Shown here one piece after another: positions 34,029-44,599 of a stretch of DNA of 64,000 bases. Below the pieces are notes generated by a model. That model was not told where the DNA came from, ran no database searches, and saw only the letters and a program-made list of their open reading frames with translations. This DNA is from Massilia sp. Root133 (GTDB taxonomy: Bacteria > Pseudomonadota > Gammaproteobacteria > Burkholderiales > Burkholderiaceae_D): assembly GCF_001426525.1 (NCBI RefSeq), contig NZ_LMEW01000031.1, positions 309,711 to 373,710 of the forward strand. Reading direction: 5' to 3'. Position 1 is the stretch's first letter. Every line of letters begins with the position of its first letter. Both the position numbers and the translations under genes were made by a program.

Positions 34029-36041
34029 TCAGTACTGCGCGAGCGCAGTGCGCTTCGTGGCCTGCTGTTGGTCCAGCTTGAACAACCGCACCGAGCGCGC
34101 CAGCTGGTCCGCCTGTTCCTGCATGGCCTGGGCGGCCGCGCTGGCCTCCTCGACGAGGGCAGCGTTCTGCTGGGTGACCTGGTCCATCTCGCCGATCGAG
34201 CGGTTGATGTGCTCGATGCCGGTGCTCTGCGCCGCATTGGCCGTGCTGATGCGGGCCATGATGGCGGTGACCTTCTCGGCGCTGGCCAGCACTTCGTTCA
34301 TCGTGACGCCCGCTTCCTGCACGATGCGGCTGCCCGCATCCACTTCCGCCGTCGACGCGACGATCAGGCCCTTGATCTCCTTGGCCGCGGCGGCGCTGCG
34401 CTGGGCGAGGTTGCGCACCTCGGTCGCCACGACGGCGAAGCCGCGGCCCTGTTCGCCGGCGCGCGCGGCTTCCACGGCCGCGTTGAGGGCGAGGATGTTG
34501 GTCTGGAACGCGATGCCGTCGATGACGCCGATGATGTCGCCGATCTTGCCGGACGACGCCTTGATCGTGTCCATCGTGTCGATCACTTCGCGCACCATGC
34601 GCCCGCCTTCCTGCGCCACCATCGACGTGTTCACGGCCAGCTGGTTCGCTTCATGGGCGTCGCCGGCATTGCGGCGCACGGTCTCCGTCAGGTCCTGCAT
34701 CGAATTCACGGTGGACGCCAGGTTGGCGGCCTGCTGCTCGGTGCGCGAGCACAGGTCCAGGTTGCCGGTCGAGATTTCGCCGGACGCGTTGGCGATCTGC
34801 TCGGCGCCGCTGCGCACCTGGCCGACGACGGTCGACAGGCTGCCGCTGATGTTGTTCATGGCGTCGGCCAGCAGGCCGATCTCGTCGCTGCGGTCGACGG
34901 GGATGCGCACGGTGAGGTCGCCCTCGGCGATGCGGACGGCGGCGTCGCGGGCCCGTACGAGCGGACGGGTGACGGTGTGCTTCATCACGGTGTGCAGGAT
35001 CGCCGCGAAGATCGCCAGCGCCACGAGGCCGATGGCGATGTAGCGGTTGCGCAGGCTCGCCGCTTCCTTGGTGATCTCGTCTTCGTACGTGCCGCCGGCG
35101 ATCATCCAGTTCCAGTCCTTGAACAGCGTGTAGGCGGCGACTTTCGTGCGCGGGCTCGTCTCGCCCGCCTCGGCGTTCTGCCACGGGTACTGGATCAGGC
35201 CGTGCTTCGTTGCCAGCATCTCCTTGATGAATTCGCGGCCGCTCGCATCCTTGCTGGCGAGGATGTTCTTGCCTTCCTTGACGGGGTGGACGATCAGGTC
35301 GCCGTAGGTCTTGCCGGGCGTTGCGTCGAGCACGTAGTAATAGCCCGTGTCGCCCACCTTCATCTTCCTGATGCGGTCGCGCAGCGCGGCGATGTTGGCG
35401 TCGACGTCGAGGCCGATGTACAGGATGCCGATCACCTTGCCGGACGCGTCGCGGATCGGTTCGTAGTCCGTCATGAACTGCTTGCCGAACAGCCTCACCA
35501 GGCCGACGTAGGGTTTGCCCGCGCGGATCGCGGCATACGCGGGGCTCTCGTGGGCGAGCACCGTGCCGACGGCGCGGTCGCCGTTTTCCTTCTTGACCGA
35601 CGTGCTGATGCGCACGAAGTCGTCACCGCTGGCCACGAAGATCGTCGCGTTGCCGCCGGTCTGGTGGGTGAAGCGGTCGGGCAGCGTGAAGTCGAGGTTC
35701 AGGGGCTTGCCGTTCGAGTTCAGGGTGGGCACCTGCTTGTCGCCGACGGCAACCATCGCGTCGGGGTCCAGCGTGAACTCGCCTTCGAAATGCGTGGCGA
35801 AGATGCGGCCGAAGCTCGTGGCCTGGCTCTTCATCACGTTGTCGAACATCTCGACGGCGTTGACGACGCTCTGCAGTTCCGAGTTGACGTTGGCGATCGC
35901 GCGGGCATGCAGCATCGACGACGTCGTCCAGGTGATGGTGAAGACGAGGCCGGCGAGGATGACGGCGACGAGCGCGAACGTGAAGGCCGTGATCTTTGCG
36001 CCGACCGTCAGGTTCGCGACGCTGAACGATTTCTTGTTCAT
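34029..36041 (-). CDS. methyl-accepting chemotaxis protein with Cache-type sensor
   Basis: The 670-residue receptor has a membrane segment near residues 15-37, a large Cache_3/Cache_2-type periplasmic domain (about 40-325, with G-V-I-G-I-L-Y-I-G-L-D-V), a second membrane segment (about 330-350), HAMP, and a long signalling domain whose tip reads F-A-V-V-A-T-E-V-R-N-L-A-Q-R-S-A. It would signal to CheA/CheW about small ligands such as organic acids. The 155-base region to the next gene (36042-36196) shows no clear sigma-28 promoter by eye. Confidence 0.93.
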   Translation of the reverse strand: MNKKSFSVANLTVGAKITAFTFALVAVILAGLVFTITWTTSSMLHARAIANVNSELQSVVNAVEMFDNVMKSQATSFGRIFATHFEGEFTLDPDAMVAVGDKQVPTLNSNGKPLNLDFTLPDRFTHQTGGNATIFVASGDDFVRISTSVKKENGDRAVGTVLAHESPAYAAIRAGKPYVGLVRLFGKQFMTDYEPIRDASGKVIGILYIGLDVDANIAALRDRIRKMKVGDTGYYYVLDATPGKTYGDLIVHPVKEGKNILASKDASGREFIKEMLATKHGLIQYPWQNAEAGETSPRTKVAAYTLFKDWNWMIAGGTYEDEITKEAASLRNRYIAIGLVALAIFAAILHTVMKHTVTRPLVRARDAAVRIAEGDLTVRIPVDRSDEIGLLADAMNNISGSLSTVVGQVRSGAEQIANASGEISTGNLDLCSRTEQQAANLASTVNSMQDLTETVRRNAGDAHEANQLAVNTSMVAQEGGRMVREVIDTMDTIKASSGKIGDIIGVIDGIAFQTNILALNAAVEAARAGEQGRGFAVVATEVRNLAQRSAAAAKEIKGLIVASTAEVDAGSRIVQEAGVTMNEVLASAEKVTAIMARISTANAAQSTGIEHINRSIGEMDQVTQQNAALVEEASAAAQAMQEQADQLARSVRLFKLDQQQATKRTALAQY

Positions 36042-36196
36042 GAAAATAGGGGATAAGCTGGCGTTGCGCTATGGTACGCCAGGTATCCACTAGGAAACAA
36101 AAATGTGTCGCGTTTTCGATGTGTTCATGCAACAAATTCTTGCCGGGATGGCATGAATCGTTGCGTAACCATGCGTGGGGTTATCGTCCGGCTAAC

Positions 36197-38020
<1,824 letters not shown>

Positions 38021-38051
38021 GTCGTCTTCTTGTTCGTCTTGTTGCGGATGC

Positions 38052-39119
38052 TTACAGCTTCATGGCCGATACGTAGCCGGTCAGCTCGAGGTAGCCCCTT
38101 CCGGCGGGCCTTCCGTCGCGCTGCACGGTGACGGCGCCTTCCCAGTACACGGCCCCGGTCGAGCGGCGCGAATCGAGTTCCTGGTCCGGCTGCAGCGGCT
38201 CGATGCGCCATTGCGTCGTCCCCGTGGTGAGCAGCGTCGCCACCGGGTAGGCGGCGTTCGTGCGCGGCGAGGTCCAGGTTCGTTGCGGCGCGAAGCGCAC
38301 CTGGTCCGGACCGTATTGCGTCACCTTGCCGGCGCCGTCGCGCCAGGTCGCGTGGGCCCACAGTGTACTACCATCCTTGGCGCGGATCCGGAAGGCCATC
38401 AGCGCGCCGCCGTCGTCGAGGTTCACGCCGGTCCAGTCCCAGCCCGCGGCCTTCGTGTCGAGCACCTGGCTGGACCATTCATGGTCGAGCCATGCGGTGC
38501 CCGTCACGGCCTGCTTGCGGCCCGCGTGAACGACGTCGCCGTCGACCTGCAGATGCGGCTCGCTATAGTAATAGCTGGCGTGGCCCGCCTGTGGACCCTT
38601 TTGCGAAAAGCCGGCCTCGCCCTGCAGCAGCACCGGTTGCGTGGGCGTGAGCCGCAACGTGAACGACAGCTCGCCGGCGCGCACGACGACGCGGTAGCGG
38701 CCGTCCGGTTCACGCCGCATGCTCCAGTCGTCGAGTTTCACGTCCGTCGTGCCCGTGCCCGCGTAGGCGAGCCCGAAACCGGCACGCGCGCTTCTCTGGT
38801 CGTGCACGAGGTGGCCAAGCACCGGGTCGGACAGCGCCGCGTGGCCGATGATCAGCTGCTTCGGTGCGAACGCGCTCGGGTTGGCCGGATCCGTCTCCGT
38901 GCGGCTGCGGAAGAACGTGACCTGGAAGCCGAGCGGCTTGCCGTCGGGTGTTTTCAGCCAGCCGGTCGCGTACCACCATTCCGTGCGGTAGTCCGGATGG
39001 GCGCCGTAATCGGCGGGGAAGGCCAGGGTGCGTCCTGGCGTGACGGGTGCGAACGCAGGCGGCGCCGCGTGGACGCACGTCGCCACGAGCCACAGCAGCA
39101 GGGTGCGCACCAGGATCAT
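38052..39119 (-). CDS. lipocalin-like/AttH-type protein (carotenoid hydratase-like fold)
   Basis: The 355-residue protein begins with a signal peptide (M-I-L-V-R-T-L-L-L-W-L-V-A-T-C-V-H-A). It then has the AttH/CrtC-like two-lipocalin pattern: P-D-Y-R-T-E-W-W-Y-A-T-G near residue 45 and W-L-D-H-E-W-S-S with W-D-W-T-G in the middle. Relatives are exported proteins encoded with FtsX-like ABC permeases. Its ATG shares one base with the stop of the permease gene (TGATG), so coupled translation is clear. Substrate is unknown; the function is probably tied to the permease. Confidence 0.88.
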   Translation of the reverse strand: MILVRTLLLWLVATCVHAAPPAFAPVTPGRTLAFPADYGAHPDYRTEWWYATGWLKTPDGKPLGFQVTFFRSRTETDPANPSAFAPKQLIIGHAALSDPVLGHLVHDQRSARAGFGLAYAGTGTTDVKLDDWSMRREPDGRYRVVVRAGELSFTLRLTPTQPVLLQGEAGFSQKGPQAGHASYYYSEPHLQVDGDVVHAGRKQAVTGTAWLDHEWSSQVLDTKAAGWDWTGVNLDDGGALMAFRIRAKDGSTLWAHATWRDGAGKVTQYGPDQVRFAPQRTWTSPRTNAAYPVATLLTTGTTQWRIEPLQPDQELDSRRSTGAVYWEGAVTVQRDGRPAGRGYLELTGYVSAMKL

Positions 39120-41680
39120 CACCAGTCCTCCCGTACCGCGCGCACCGGCCCGCCGGACAATGCGTAGCGGCCCGACACGAGCGCCGTCGCAACGGACGCC
39201 GCCACCAGCACGGCCGCGACGCTGCCCAGCAGGGGCCACGGCAGGTGCAACTGCATCGTCCAGTGGAACGACTGCGGATTCACGACGTAGACGAGGATCA
39301 GGCTGATGACGAGGCCGAGGACGAAGCCCGTGACGACGCCGAGCGCCGTCAACGCGCCGCCCTCGACGGCGAGGATGCCCAGCACCTGCCTGCGCGTGAC
39401 GCCCACATGGCGCAGCATGCCGAATTCCTTCGCGCGCGCCAGCGTCTGCGCCGAGAATGTCGCGGCCACGCCCGAGAGGCCGATGGCGATGGCGATCGCT
39501 TCCAGCAGATAGGTCACGGCGAAGCTGCGGTCGAAGATGCGCAAACTCATGGCCCGGATGTCGCCCGGCCGGGCCAGTTGGAGTGCCGCGCCGAACGGCA
39601 GTTTGCGCAGCGCGGCCTCGACGTGCGCGACATCGGCGCCGGGGGCGACCCACAGCGCGGCATCGGTGACGGTCGTGTCGCCCGTCAGCGCGCGATAGTC
39701 ATCCAGGAGCACGACGACGGCGCCGGTCTGGTTGGCATAGTCGCGCCAGACGCCGGCGATGAAGAAAGGCTGCGGCCGGCCGCCCAGCGGCAGGTTCACG
39801 GTCTGCCCGGGCTTCAACCGGTACAGGTCCGTCATCGCTTCCGATACCCACACGGGCCGGGCGCCGGCGGGCACCGGGGCCGGGTCGCCGACGAGGGCCA
39901 GCATCCGTCCCGGATCGTTCGCGTCGATATCGCGCGCGACGAGCGCGATGTTCGGGCGGGCCGGGTCGAGCGACAACGGCCGCGTGCGCAGGAACGCGGC
40001 GCGCGCGACACCGGGCACGCCGGCCAGCGCCGCCTGTTCCGGCGCGCCGAAGCCGCCCGTGTTGCCGCCGCTGCTGCTGCGCACGTACAGGTCGGCCGGC
40101 AGGATGTGCAGGATCCAGTCGTCGACGGAGACGCGGAAGCTGGCGACCATGATGCCCATCGCGACCATCAGGCTGAAGCTCGCGAGCACGCCACCGAGGG
40201 CGATCGAGGCCTGGCCCGGCGCGTTGGCGAGGCGCGCCAGCGTGAGTGCCAGCACGGGCGAATGGTCTTCACGGCGGCGCAGCACGCGGTCCAGTGACCG
40301 GAATGCGGATGCGGCCAACCGGGGCATCAGGCCGATGCCGCCGATGAGCAGCAGGGCGACGGCGAAGTAGCCGAACAGCGGCAACCCGAACACGGGCGGC
40401 GCGAACGCGCAGGCGCCGGCGAGCAGAAGGCAGACCACGGCGGGCCAGACGCGGTTGAGGCGCTCCAGCGCCGTCTCGTCGTTGCCCGACTTGAGTGCGA
40501 TGGCGGGCCGGGCACGCGCGGCTTCGAGTGCAGGCGCGGCGCAGCCGAGCAGCGCGACGCCGAGGCCCAGGCCGAAATAGACGAGGGCGGCGCCGGGCGC
40601 GAACTGTACGTGCGGTTTCACGCCGGGGAAGTAGCCGGCGCCGAGGTCGCCGCCGAACAGCGACAGGGCGGCCGCCGCGAGGCCATAGCCCGCCGCGATG
40701 CCGAGCAGGGCGCCGAGCACGCCCAGGATCGCGCCTTCCAGCAGCACCTGGCGCAGCAGCGCGCGCCGTTCCAGGCCGAGCACGCGCAGCAGCGCGAACT
40801 GGCCGCGCCGGCGCAGCACGGACAGCGCCTGCGTGGAAAACACGAGGAATGCGCCGGTGAACAGGGCGACCAGCGCCAGCACCGTCAGGTTCACCCGGTA
40901 CGCGCGGCTGAGGTTATTGCTGCGGCTTTCCTGGTTGGCGTCGCCGGGACGGCCGACCGTGAAGCGGCCGGGATAATCGCGCTCCAGTTCCGCCGCCAGC
41001 GCGCGCTCGAACGTGGCGCGGTCGACGCCGTCGCGCAGTTTCAGGTCGATGCGCGACAGTTTGCCGGTGAGTCGAAAACGCCACTGCAGCGCGCCGATGT
41101 CCATCACGCCGAGGCGCTGGCCGCTGCGCGCGCGCAGGATCGGCCCCGCCACGCGCAGCGCCAGGTCGCGCGTGCCGGCGCGGACCGTGATGCGGTCGCC
41201 GCGCGCCTTGCCCAGCCACGCCTGCGCGGCCGGCGACAGGAACACCGTGTCGTCCGCGAGGACGTCGTACGGGCGGGACGCATCCGGCACGCCCATCAGG
41301 TCGGGGGCGATGTAGCCGGCGCGGAAGGCGTCGAGGCCGACAATCTTCAGCGACCCCTGGCCATCGGCCCGCGCGGCGTCGACTTCGAGCACGGGCGAGG
41401 CGAGGGCGACGCCTTCGTGGGTGGCCAGGCGTGGGTAGATGCCCTCGTCGAACAGCGCTTCGCGCCCCGTGACCTGGACGTCGGCCTGGCCGGAGAGGCT
41501 GTGCACGGCCGCGTTGAATTCATTGAATGCCGCTGCATTGATCAGGTGGATGGCGAAGCCCATCGCGACGCCGACCGCGATGGCGACGACGGCCAGCACC
41601 GCGCGCATCGGGTGCGCGCGCCACTCGCCGAACAGCAGCCAGCGCGACAACGGGTTGACGCCGAGGATCACGCCGGACAT
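39119..41680 (-). CDS. FtsX-like ABC transporter permease
   Basis: The 853-residue protein has the duplicated FtsX-like (MacB-type) permease layout: one N-terminal helix (about 27-48), a periplasmic domain, three helices around residues 255-385, a second set starting with the helix near 510 (A-L-G-G-V-L-A-S-F-S-L), and three C-terminal helices. Relatives work with a cytoplasmic ATPase and an AttH-like partner. The partner follows directly, but no ATPase gene is next to it. The start ATG 41680 overlaps the 3' end of the DUF4124 gene by 13 bases. Confidence 0.88.
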   Translation of the reverse strand: MSGVILGVNPLSRWLLFGEWRAHPMRAVLAVVAIAVGVAMGFAIHLINAAAFNEFNAAVHSLSGQADVQVTGREALFDEGIYPRLATHEGVALASPVLEVDAARADGQGSLKIVGLDAFRAGYIAPDLMGVPDASRPYDVLADDTVFLSPAAQAWLGKARGDRITVRAGTRDLALRVAGPILRARSGQRLGVMDIGALQWRFRLTGKLSRIDLKLRDGVDRATFERALAAELERDYPGRFTVGRPGDANQESRSNNLSRAYRVNLTVLALVALFTGAFLVFSTQALSVLRRRGQFALLRVLGLERRALLRQVLLEGAILGVLGALLGIAAGYGLAAAALSLFGGDLGAGYFPGVKPHVQFAPGAALVYFGLGLGVALLGCAAPALEAARARPAIALKSGNDETALERLNRVWPAVVCLLLAGACAFAPPVFGLPLFGYFAVALLLIGGIGLMPRLAASAFRSLDRVLRRREDHSPVLALTLARLANAPGQASIALGGVLASFSLMVAMGIMVASFRVSVDDWILHILPADLYVRSSSGGNTGGFGAPEQAALAGVPGVARAAFLRTRPLSLDPARPNIALVARDIDANDPGRMLALVGDPAPVPAGARPVWVSEAMTDLYRLKPGQTVNLPLGGRPQPFFIAGVWRDYANQTGAVVVLLDDYRALTGDTTVTDAALWVAPGADVAHVEAALRKLPFGAALQLARPGDIRAMSLRIFDRSFAVTYLLEAIAIAIGLSGVAATFSAQTLARAKEFGMLRHVGVTRRQVLGILAVEGGALTALGVVTGFVLGLVISLILVYVVNPQSFHWTMQLHLPWPLLGSVAAVLVAASVATALVSGRYALSGGPVRAVREDW

Positions 41681-42114
41681 TCCACCGCCAGCGCTTCCGT
41701 CGCCCGTTTCGACCGGCGCTGCGCGGCCACCTTGGCGCGGCCCGTCAGCCGGGCGACGTCTTCCTCGGCCCAGCGCTTGCGCAGGTTCAGCCGCGCACAC
41801 TGCTTGCGGTGCGTGGCGGCGGCTCTGGCCTGGCGCGCGTCGGCCTTGTCGCTGCGTTCCTGTTCCCGCTTTTGTTCCTTCTCCCGCGCGATGCGCAGCT
41901 TTTCCAGCTGGAGGAGCGTGCGCGCGTCGCGCGTCGGCACCGATTCCGCGCCTTCGGGGCGGATGCCCACCGGCGCCGGCAGCTCGACCGATTTGCCGTG
42001 GACGCAGGGGCGGTCCGAGTAACTCGTCTTGCCGTCCTGCGTGCATTTGTAGACGGGATCGGCGAGGGCGTTGGTCAGCAGACAGGCCGCGAGCAGGGGA
42101 AGAAAACGCATCAT
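41668..42114 (-). CDS. DUF4124 domain-containing exported protein
   Basis: The 148-residue protein has a signal peptide (about residues 1-18), then the DUF4124 signature V-Y-K-C-T-Q-D-G-K-T-S-Y-S-D-R-P-C, with two Cys likely forming a disulfide. A charged helical region (about 65-130, rich in E-K-R) looks like a coiled coil. The function of DUF4124 proteins is unknown. It overlaps the FtsX-like permease gene by 13 bases at its end, so the two are probably co-transcribed, in the place where an ATPase gene would be expected. Confidence 0.85.
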   Translation of the reverse strand: MMRFLPLLAACLLTNALADPVYKCTQDGKTSYSDRPCVHGKSVELPAPVGIRPEGAESVPTRDARTLLQLEKLRIAREKEQKREQERSDKADARQARAAATHRKQCARLNLRKRWAEEDVARLTGRAKVAAQRRSKRATEALAVECPA

Positions 42115-42127
42115 GAAGGTCTCCGGG

Positions 42128-43537
42128 TCACAGGATTTTACCGGGGTTCATGATGCCCAGCGGGTCGAGCGCAGCCTTGATCGCACGCATCAGCTGCAGC
42201 TCGACCGGCGACTTGTAGCGCGGGAGCTCGTCGCGCTTCAACGCGCCGATCCCGTGCTCGGCCGAGATCGACCCGCCATGCGCCGCCACGCTGTCGTGCA
42301 CGATGCGGTTGATCGGGCCCTGCTCGGCGAGGAAATCGTCGTGGCGGATGCCTTCCGGCGGCGCGACGTTGTAGTGCAGGTTGCCGTCGCCCAGGTGGCC
42401 GAAGCAGACGACCTGTACGCCGGGATAGTCCGCTTCCAGCTGCGCGTCCGTCGTCTCGATGAAGTCGGCGATGCGCGAGATCGGCACGGAGATGTCGTGC
42501 TTGATGTTCTTGCCGGCCGCCGCCTGCGCCAGCGGGATGTGCTCGCGGATGGCCCACAGCGCGCGCGACTGGGCGATCGACGTCGCGACGACGGCATCCT
42601 GCGCGAGTCCGTCTTCCAGCGCCCGTTCGATCGCGCGCTCCAGCAGCGCCACGCCGTGCGCCTCGGACTCGTGGCTCGACAGTTCCAGCAACGCGTACTG
42701 CGGATAGCGTTCCGGGAACGGCTTCGGCAGGTCGGGGAAATGGCTGGCGACGAGGCGCAGGCTGACGTCGCTCATCAATTCATAGCCGGTCAAGGTCGGC
42801 CCGCATTCGCCTTCGACGAGCTTCAGCAGCGCCAGCGCGTCGCGCGGCGTGGCCAGCGCGACGAGCGCCGTGATCGCGGCCTTCGGCTGCGGGAACAGTT
42901 TCAGTACGGCCGCGGTGATGACGCCGAGCGTGCCTTCCGCGCCCACGTACAGGTCGCGCAGGTCGTAGCCGGTGTTGTCCTTGCGCAGGCCGCGCAGCGC
43001 ATCCCACACCTCGCCCTGCGCGGTGACGACTTCGAGGCCCAGGCACAATTCTCTTGTGTTTCCGTAGCGCAGGACGCCCGTGCCGCCCGCATTGGTCGAC
43101 AGGTTGCCGCCGATGGTGCAGCTGCCTTCGGCCGCCAGCGACAGCGGGAACAGCATGCCGTGGTCAACAGCGGCACGCTGGATGTCCTGCAGGATGCAGC
43201 CGGCTTCCACGGTCATCGTGCGGTTGAACGTATCGACGGTGCGGATGCGGTTCAGGCGCCGCAGCGACAGCACGACGGCGTCGCCCGCCGCATCCGGCAC
43301 GCTGCCCAGCACGAGGCCCGTGCGGCCGCCCTGGGGCACGATCGGCACGCGCAGTTCCGCGCACAGGCGCACGACGGCGGCCACTTCGGCCGTGCTGGCG
43401 GGACGCACGACGGCACGGGCACGGCCCGTGAAGCGGCCGCGCCAGTCGGTCAGGTACGGGGCGGTGTCGTGCTCGTCGACGAGGACGTTCGTCGGCCCGA
43501 CGATGGCGCTGCAACGCTCGATAAAGCCATCAGTCAT
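42128..43537 (-). CDS. FAD-linked D-2-hydroxyacid dehydrogenase (GlcD/D-lactate dehydrogenase type)
   Basis: The 469-residue protein has an FAD-binding type 4 domain (about 35-215, with P-I-V-P-Q-G-G-R-T-G and G-G-N-L-S-T-N-A-G-G) and a C-terminal FAD-oxidase domain with C-F-G-H-L-G-D-G-N-L-H-Y-N and H-G-I-G. This matches the glycolate oxidase GlcD / D-lactate / D-2-hydroxyglutarate dehydrogenase group. The acceptor and exact substrate are not readable. ATG 43535-43537 overlaps the stop region of the DUF2069 gene by 8 bases, so these two are probably one transcript. Confidence 0.88.
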   Translation of the reverse strand: MTDGFIERCSAIVGPTNVLVDEHDTAPYLTDWRGRFTGRARAVVRPASTAEVAAVVRLCAELRVPIVPQGGRTGLVLGSVPDAAGDAVVLSLRRLNRIRTVDTFNRTMTVEAGCILQDIQRAAVDHGMLFPLSLAAEGSCTIGGNLSTNAGGTGVLRYGNTRELCLGLEVVTAQGEVWDALRGLRKDNTGYDLRDLYVGAEGTLGVITAAVLKLFPQPKAAITALVALATPRDALALLKLVEGECGPTLTGYELMSDVSLRLVASHFPDLPKPFPERYPQYALLELSSHESEAHGVALLERAIERALEDGLAQDAVVATSIAQSRALWAIREHIPLAQAAAGKNIKHDISVPISRIADFIETTDAQLEADYPGVQVVCFGHLGDGNLHYNVAPPEGIRHDDFLAEQGPINRIVHDSVAAHGGSISAEHGIGALKRDELPRYKSPVELQLMRAIKAALDPLGIMNPGKIL

Positions 43538-43928
43538 GCGGTACTTTGACCTTGTCGAGCAGCTCCTTGGCCAGCTTCTGCGCCTGCTTCTTGTAAGGAC
43601 GGAGGTACAGCAGGGCGAACAGGAAGTACGAGACGACGAGCAGCGCTTCGCCCAGCGCCATCATGCGCGAAATTTCCGTCTTGTCGCTCCAGGCGCGCAC
43701 GATGCCTTCGACGAAGTAGATCAGGATGACCATCGACGACCACTGCAGCGTGTACAGGTCGCGTTTCAGGACGCCGCGCAGCGGCAGCAGCAGCGGCAGG
43801 GCCTTCAGGGCCAGCAGCGAGCCGCCCGGATGGAGCGGCGCGACGACGATCTCCCAGACCAGCAGCCAGGCGAACAGGATGACGAGACTCGTCACCGCGC
43901 CCGTGTGAAATGCCCTTTGCGTTTGCAT
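43530..43928 (-). CDS. DUF2069 inner-membrane protein
   Basis: The 132-residue protein has about four hydrophobic segments (near 12-32, 38-54, 62-80, 92-112) and a basic C-terminal tail. It matches the small DUF2069 membrane family found in beta- and gammaproteobacteria, usually next to wrbA-like genes, as here. Function is unknown. It lies 3 bases after the WrbA-like gene, overlaps the dehydrogenase gene by 8 bases, and is probably part of a three-gene operon. Confidence 0.87.
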   Translation of the reverse strand: MQTQRAFHTGAVTSLVILFAWLLVWEIVVAPLHPGGSLLALKALPLLLPLRGVLKRDLYTLQWSSMVILIYFVEGIVRAWSDKTEISRMMALGEALLVVSYFLFALLYLRPYKKQAQKLAKELLDKVKVPHD

Positions 43929-43931
43929 CGT

Positions 43932-44543
43932 TTATTCCGTCCCCTGCAGTTTGCGGCTGGCGATCGCGAGGCGCCGGCCGAGCGCGATCGCGAGCCGCTT
44001 CTCGTCTTCCGTCACCGGGCGGTTGCCGTCCACGCCCGACCAGTGGGTCGCGCCGTAGGGACTGCCGCCGCTCGCGGTGGTCATCAGTTCCGGCTCGGTG
44101 TAGGGCAGGCCCATCACCATCATGCCGTGGTGCAGCAGCGGGATCATCATCGACAGCAGGGTCGATTCCTGGCCGCCGTGCAGGCTGCCCGTCGACGTGA
44201 ACACGGCAGCGGGCTTGCCGGCCAGCGTGCCGGACAGCCATTGCGCGGAAGTACCGTCGAGGAAATATTTCATGGGCGCCGCCATATTGCCGAATCGCGT
44301 GGGCGAACCCAGCGCCAGTCCGGCACACTCCGCCAGGTCCTCGAGCTCCACGTAGGGCGCGCCGGCACGCGGGATGTCGGGTTCCGTCGCTTCGGCAACC
44401 GTCGATACCGCGGGAACAGTCCGTAACCGGGCTTCCAGGCCCGGCACGCTGTCGATGCCCTGGCCGATCAGTTCGGCAAGCCGGCGCGTCTTTCCATGAC
44501 GCGAGTAATACAACACGAGGATAATCCGATTGGTTGGGTTCAT
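43932..44543 (-). CDS. wrbA: NAD(P)H:quinone oxidoreductase, WrbA-like flavoprotein
   Basis: The 203-residue protein has the flavodoxin-like FMN loop Y-Y-S-R-H-G-K-T-R-R near residue 13, the W-R-B-A-like S-P-T-R-F-G-N-M segment and G-G-Q-E-S-T-L near residue 123. It reduces quinones with two electrons, protecting against redox cycling. Length is typical. It is the first gene of the wrbA-DUF2069-dehydrogenase set and is divergent from yihY with 56 bases between the starts. Confidence 0.9.
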   Translation of the reverse strand: MNPTNRIILVLYYSRHGKTRRLAELIGQGIDSVPGLEARLRTVPAVSTVAEATEPDIPRAGAPYVELEDLAECAGLALGSPTRFGNMAAPMKYFLDGTSAQWLSGTLAGKPAAVFTSTGSLHGGQESTLLSMMIPLLHHGMMVMGLPYTEPELMTTASGGSPYGATHWSGVDGNRPVTEDEKRLAIALGRRLAIASRKLQGTE

Positions 44544-44599
44544 CGTTGGTATTATAGGGCGCTTTACAAGATGACACGCTCGCCGTCGGCGCTTTTTCG

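Noticed and set aside
34000..34060. GGTTCGAGTC sequence resembling a tRNA T-arm
   Set aside because: No acceptor stem or anticodon arm can be formed around it; it lies at the end of the chemoreceptor gene. No tRNA or rRNA gene was found in the window.
36042..36196. Possible sigma-28 promoter for the chemoreceptor gene
   Set aside because: TTATCGTC near 36172 resembles the -10 element in reverse, but no TTTA lies at the required distance and the orientation spacing to the gene is poor.
39120..39653. Upstream in-frame extension of the AttH-like gene
   Set aside because: The extension overlaps the permease gene in another frame; the signal peptide begins at 39119 and the TGATG junction sets the start.
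41681..42046. Upstream in-frame extension of the FtsX-like permease that might have been an ATPase domain
   Set aside because: It is the shadow of the DUF4124 gene and contains no Walker motifs.
44544..44599. TATAAT on the minus strand just before the WrbA-like gene
   Set aside because: It would leave only about 10 bases before the ATG and there is no -35 match at the right distance.
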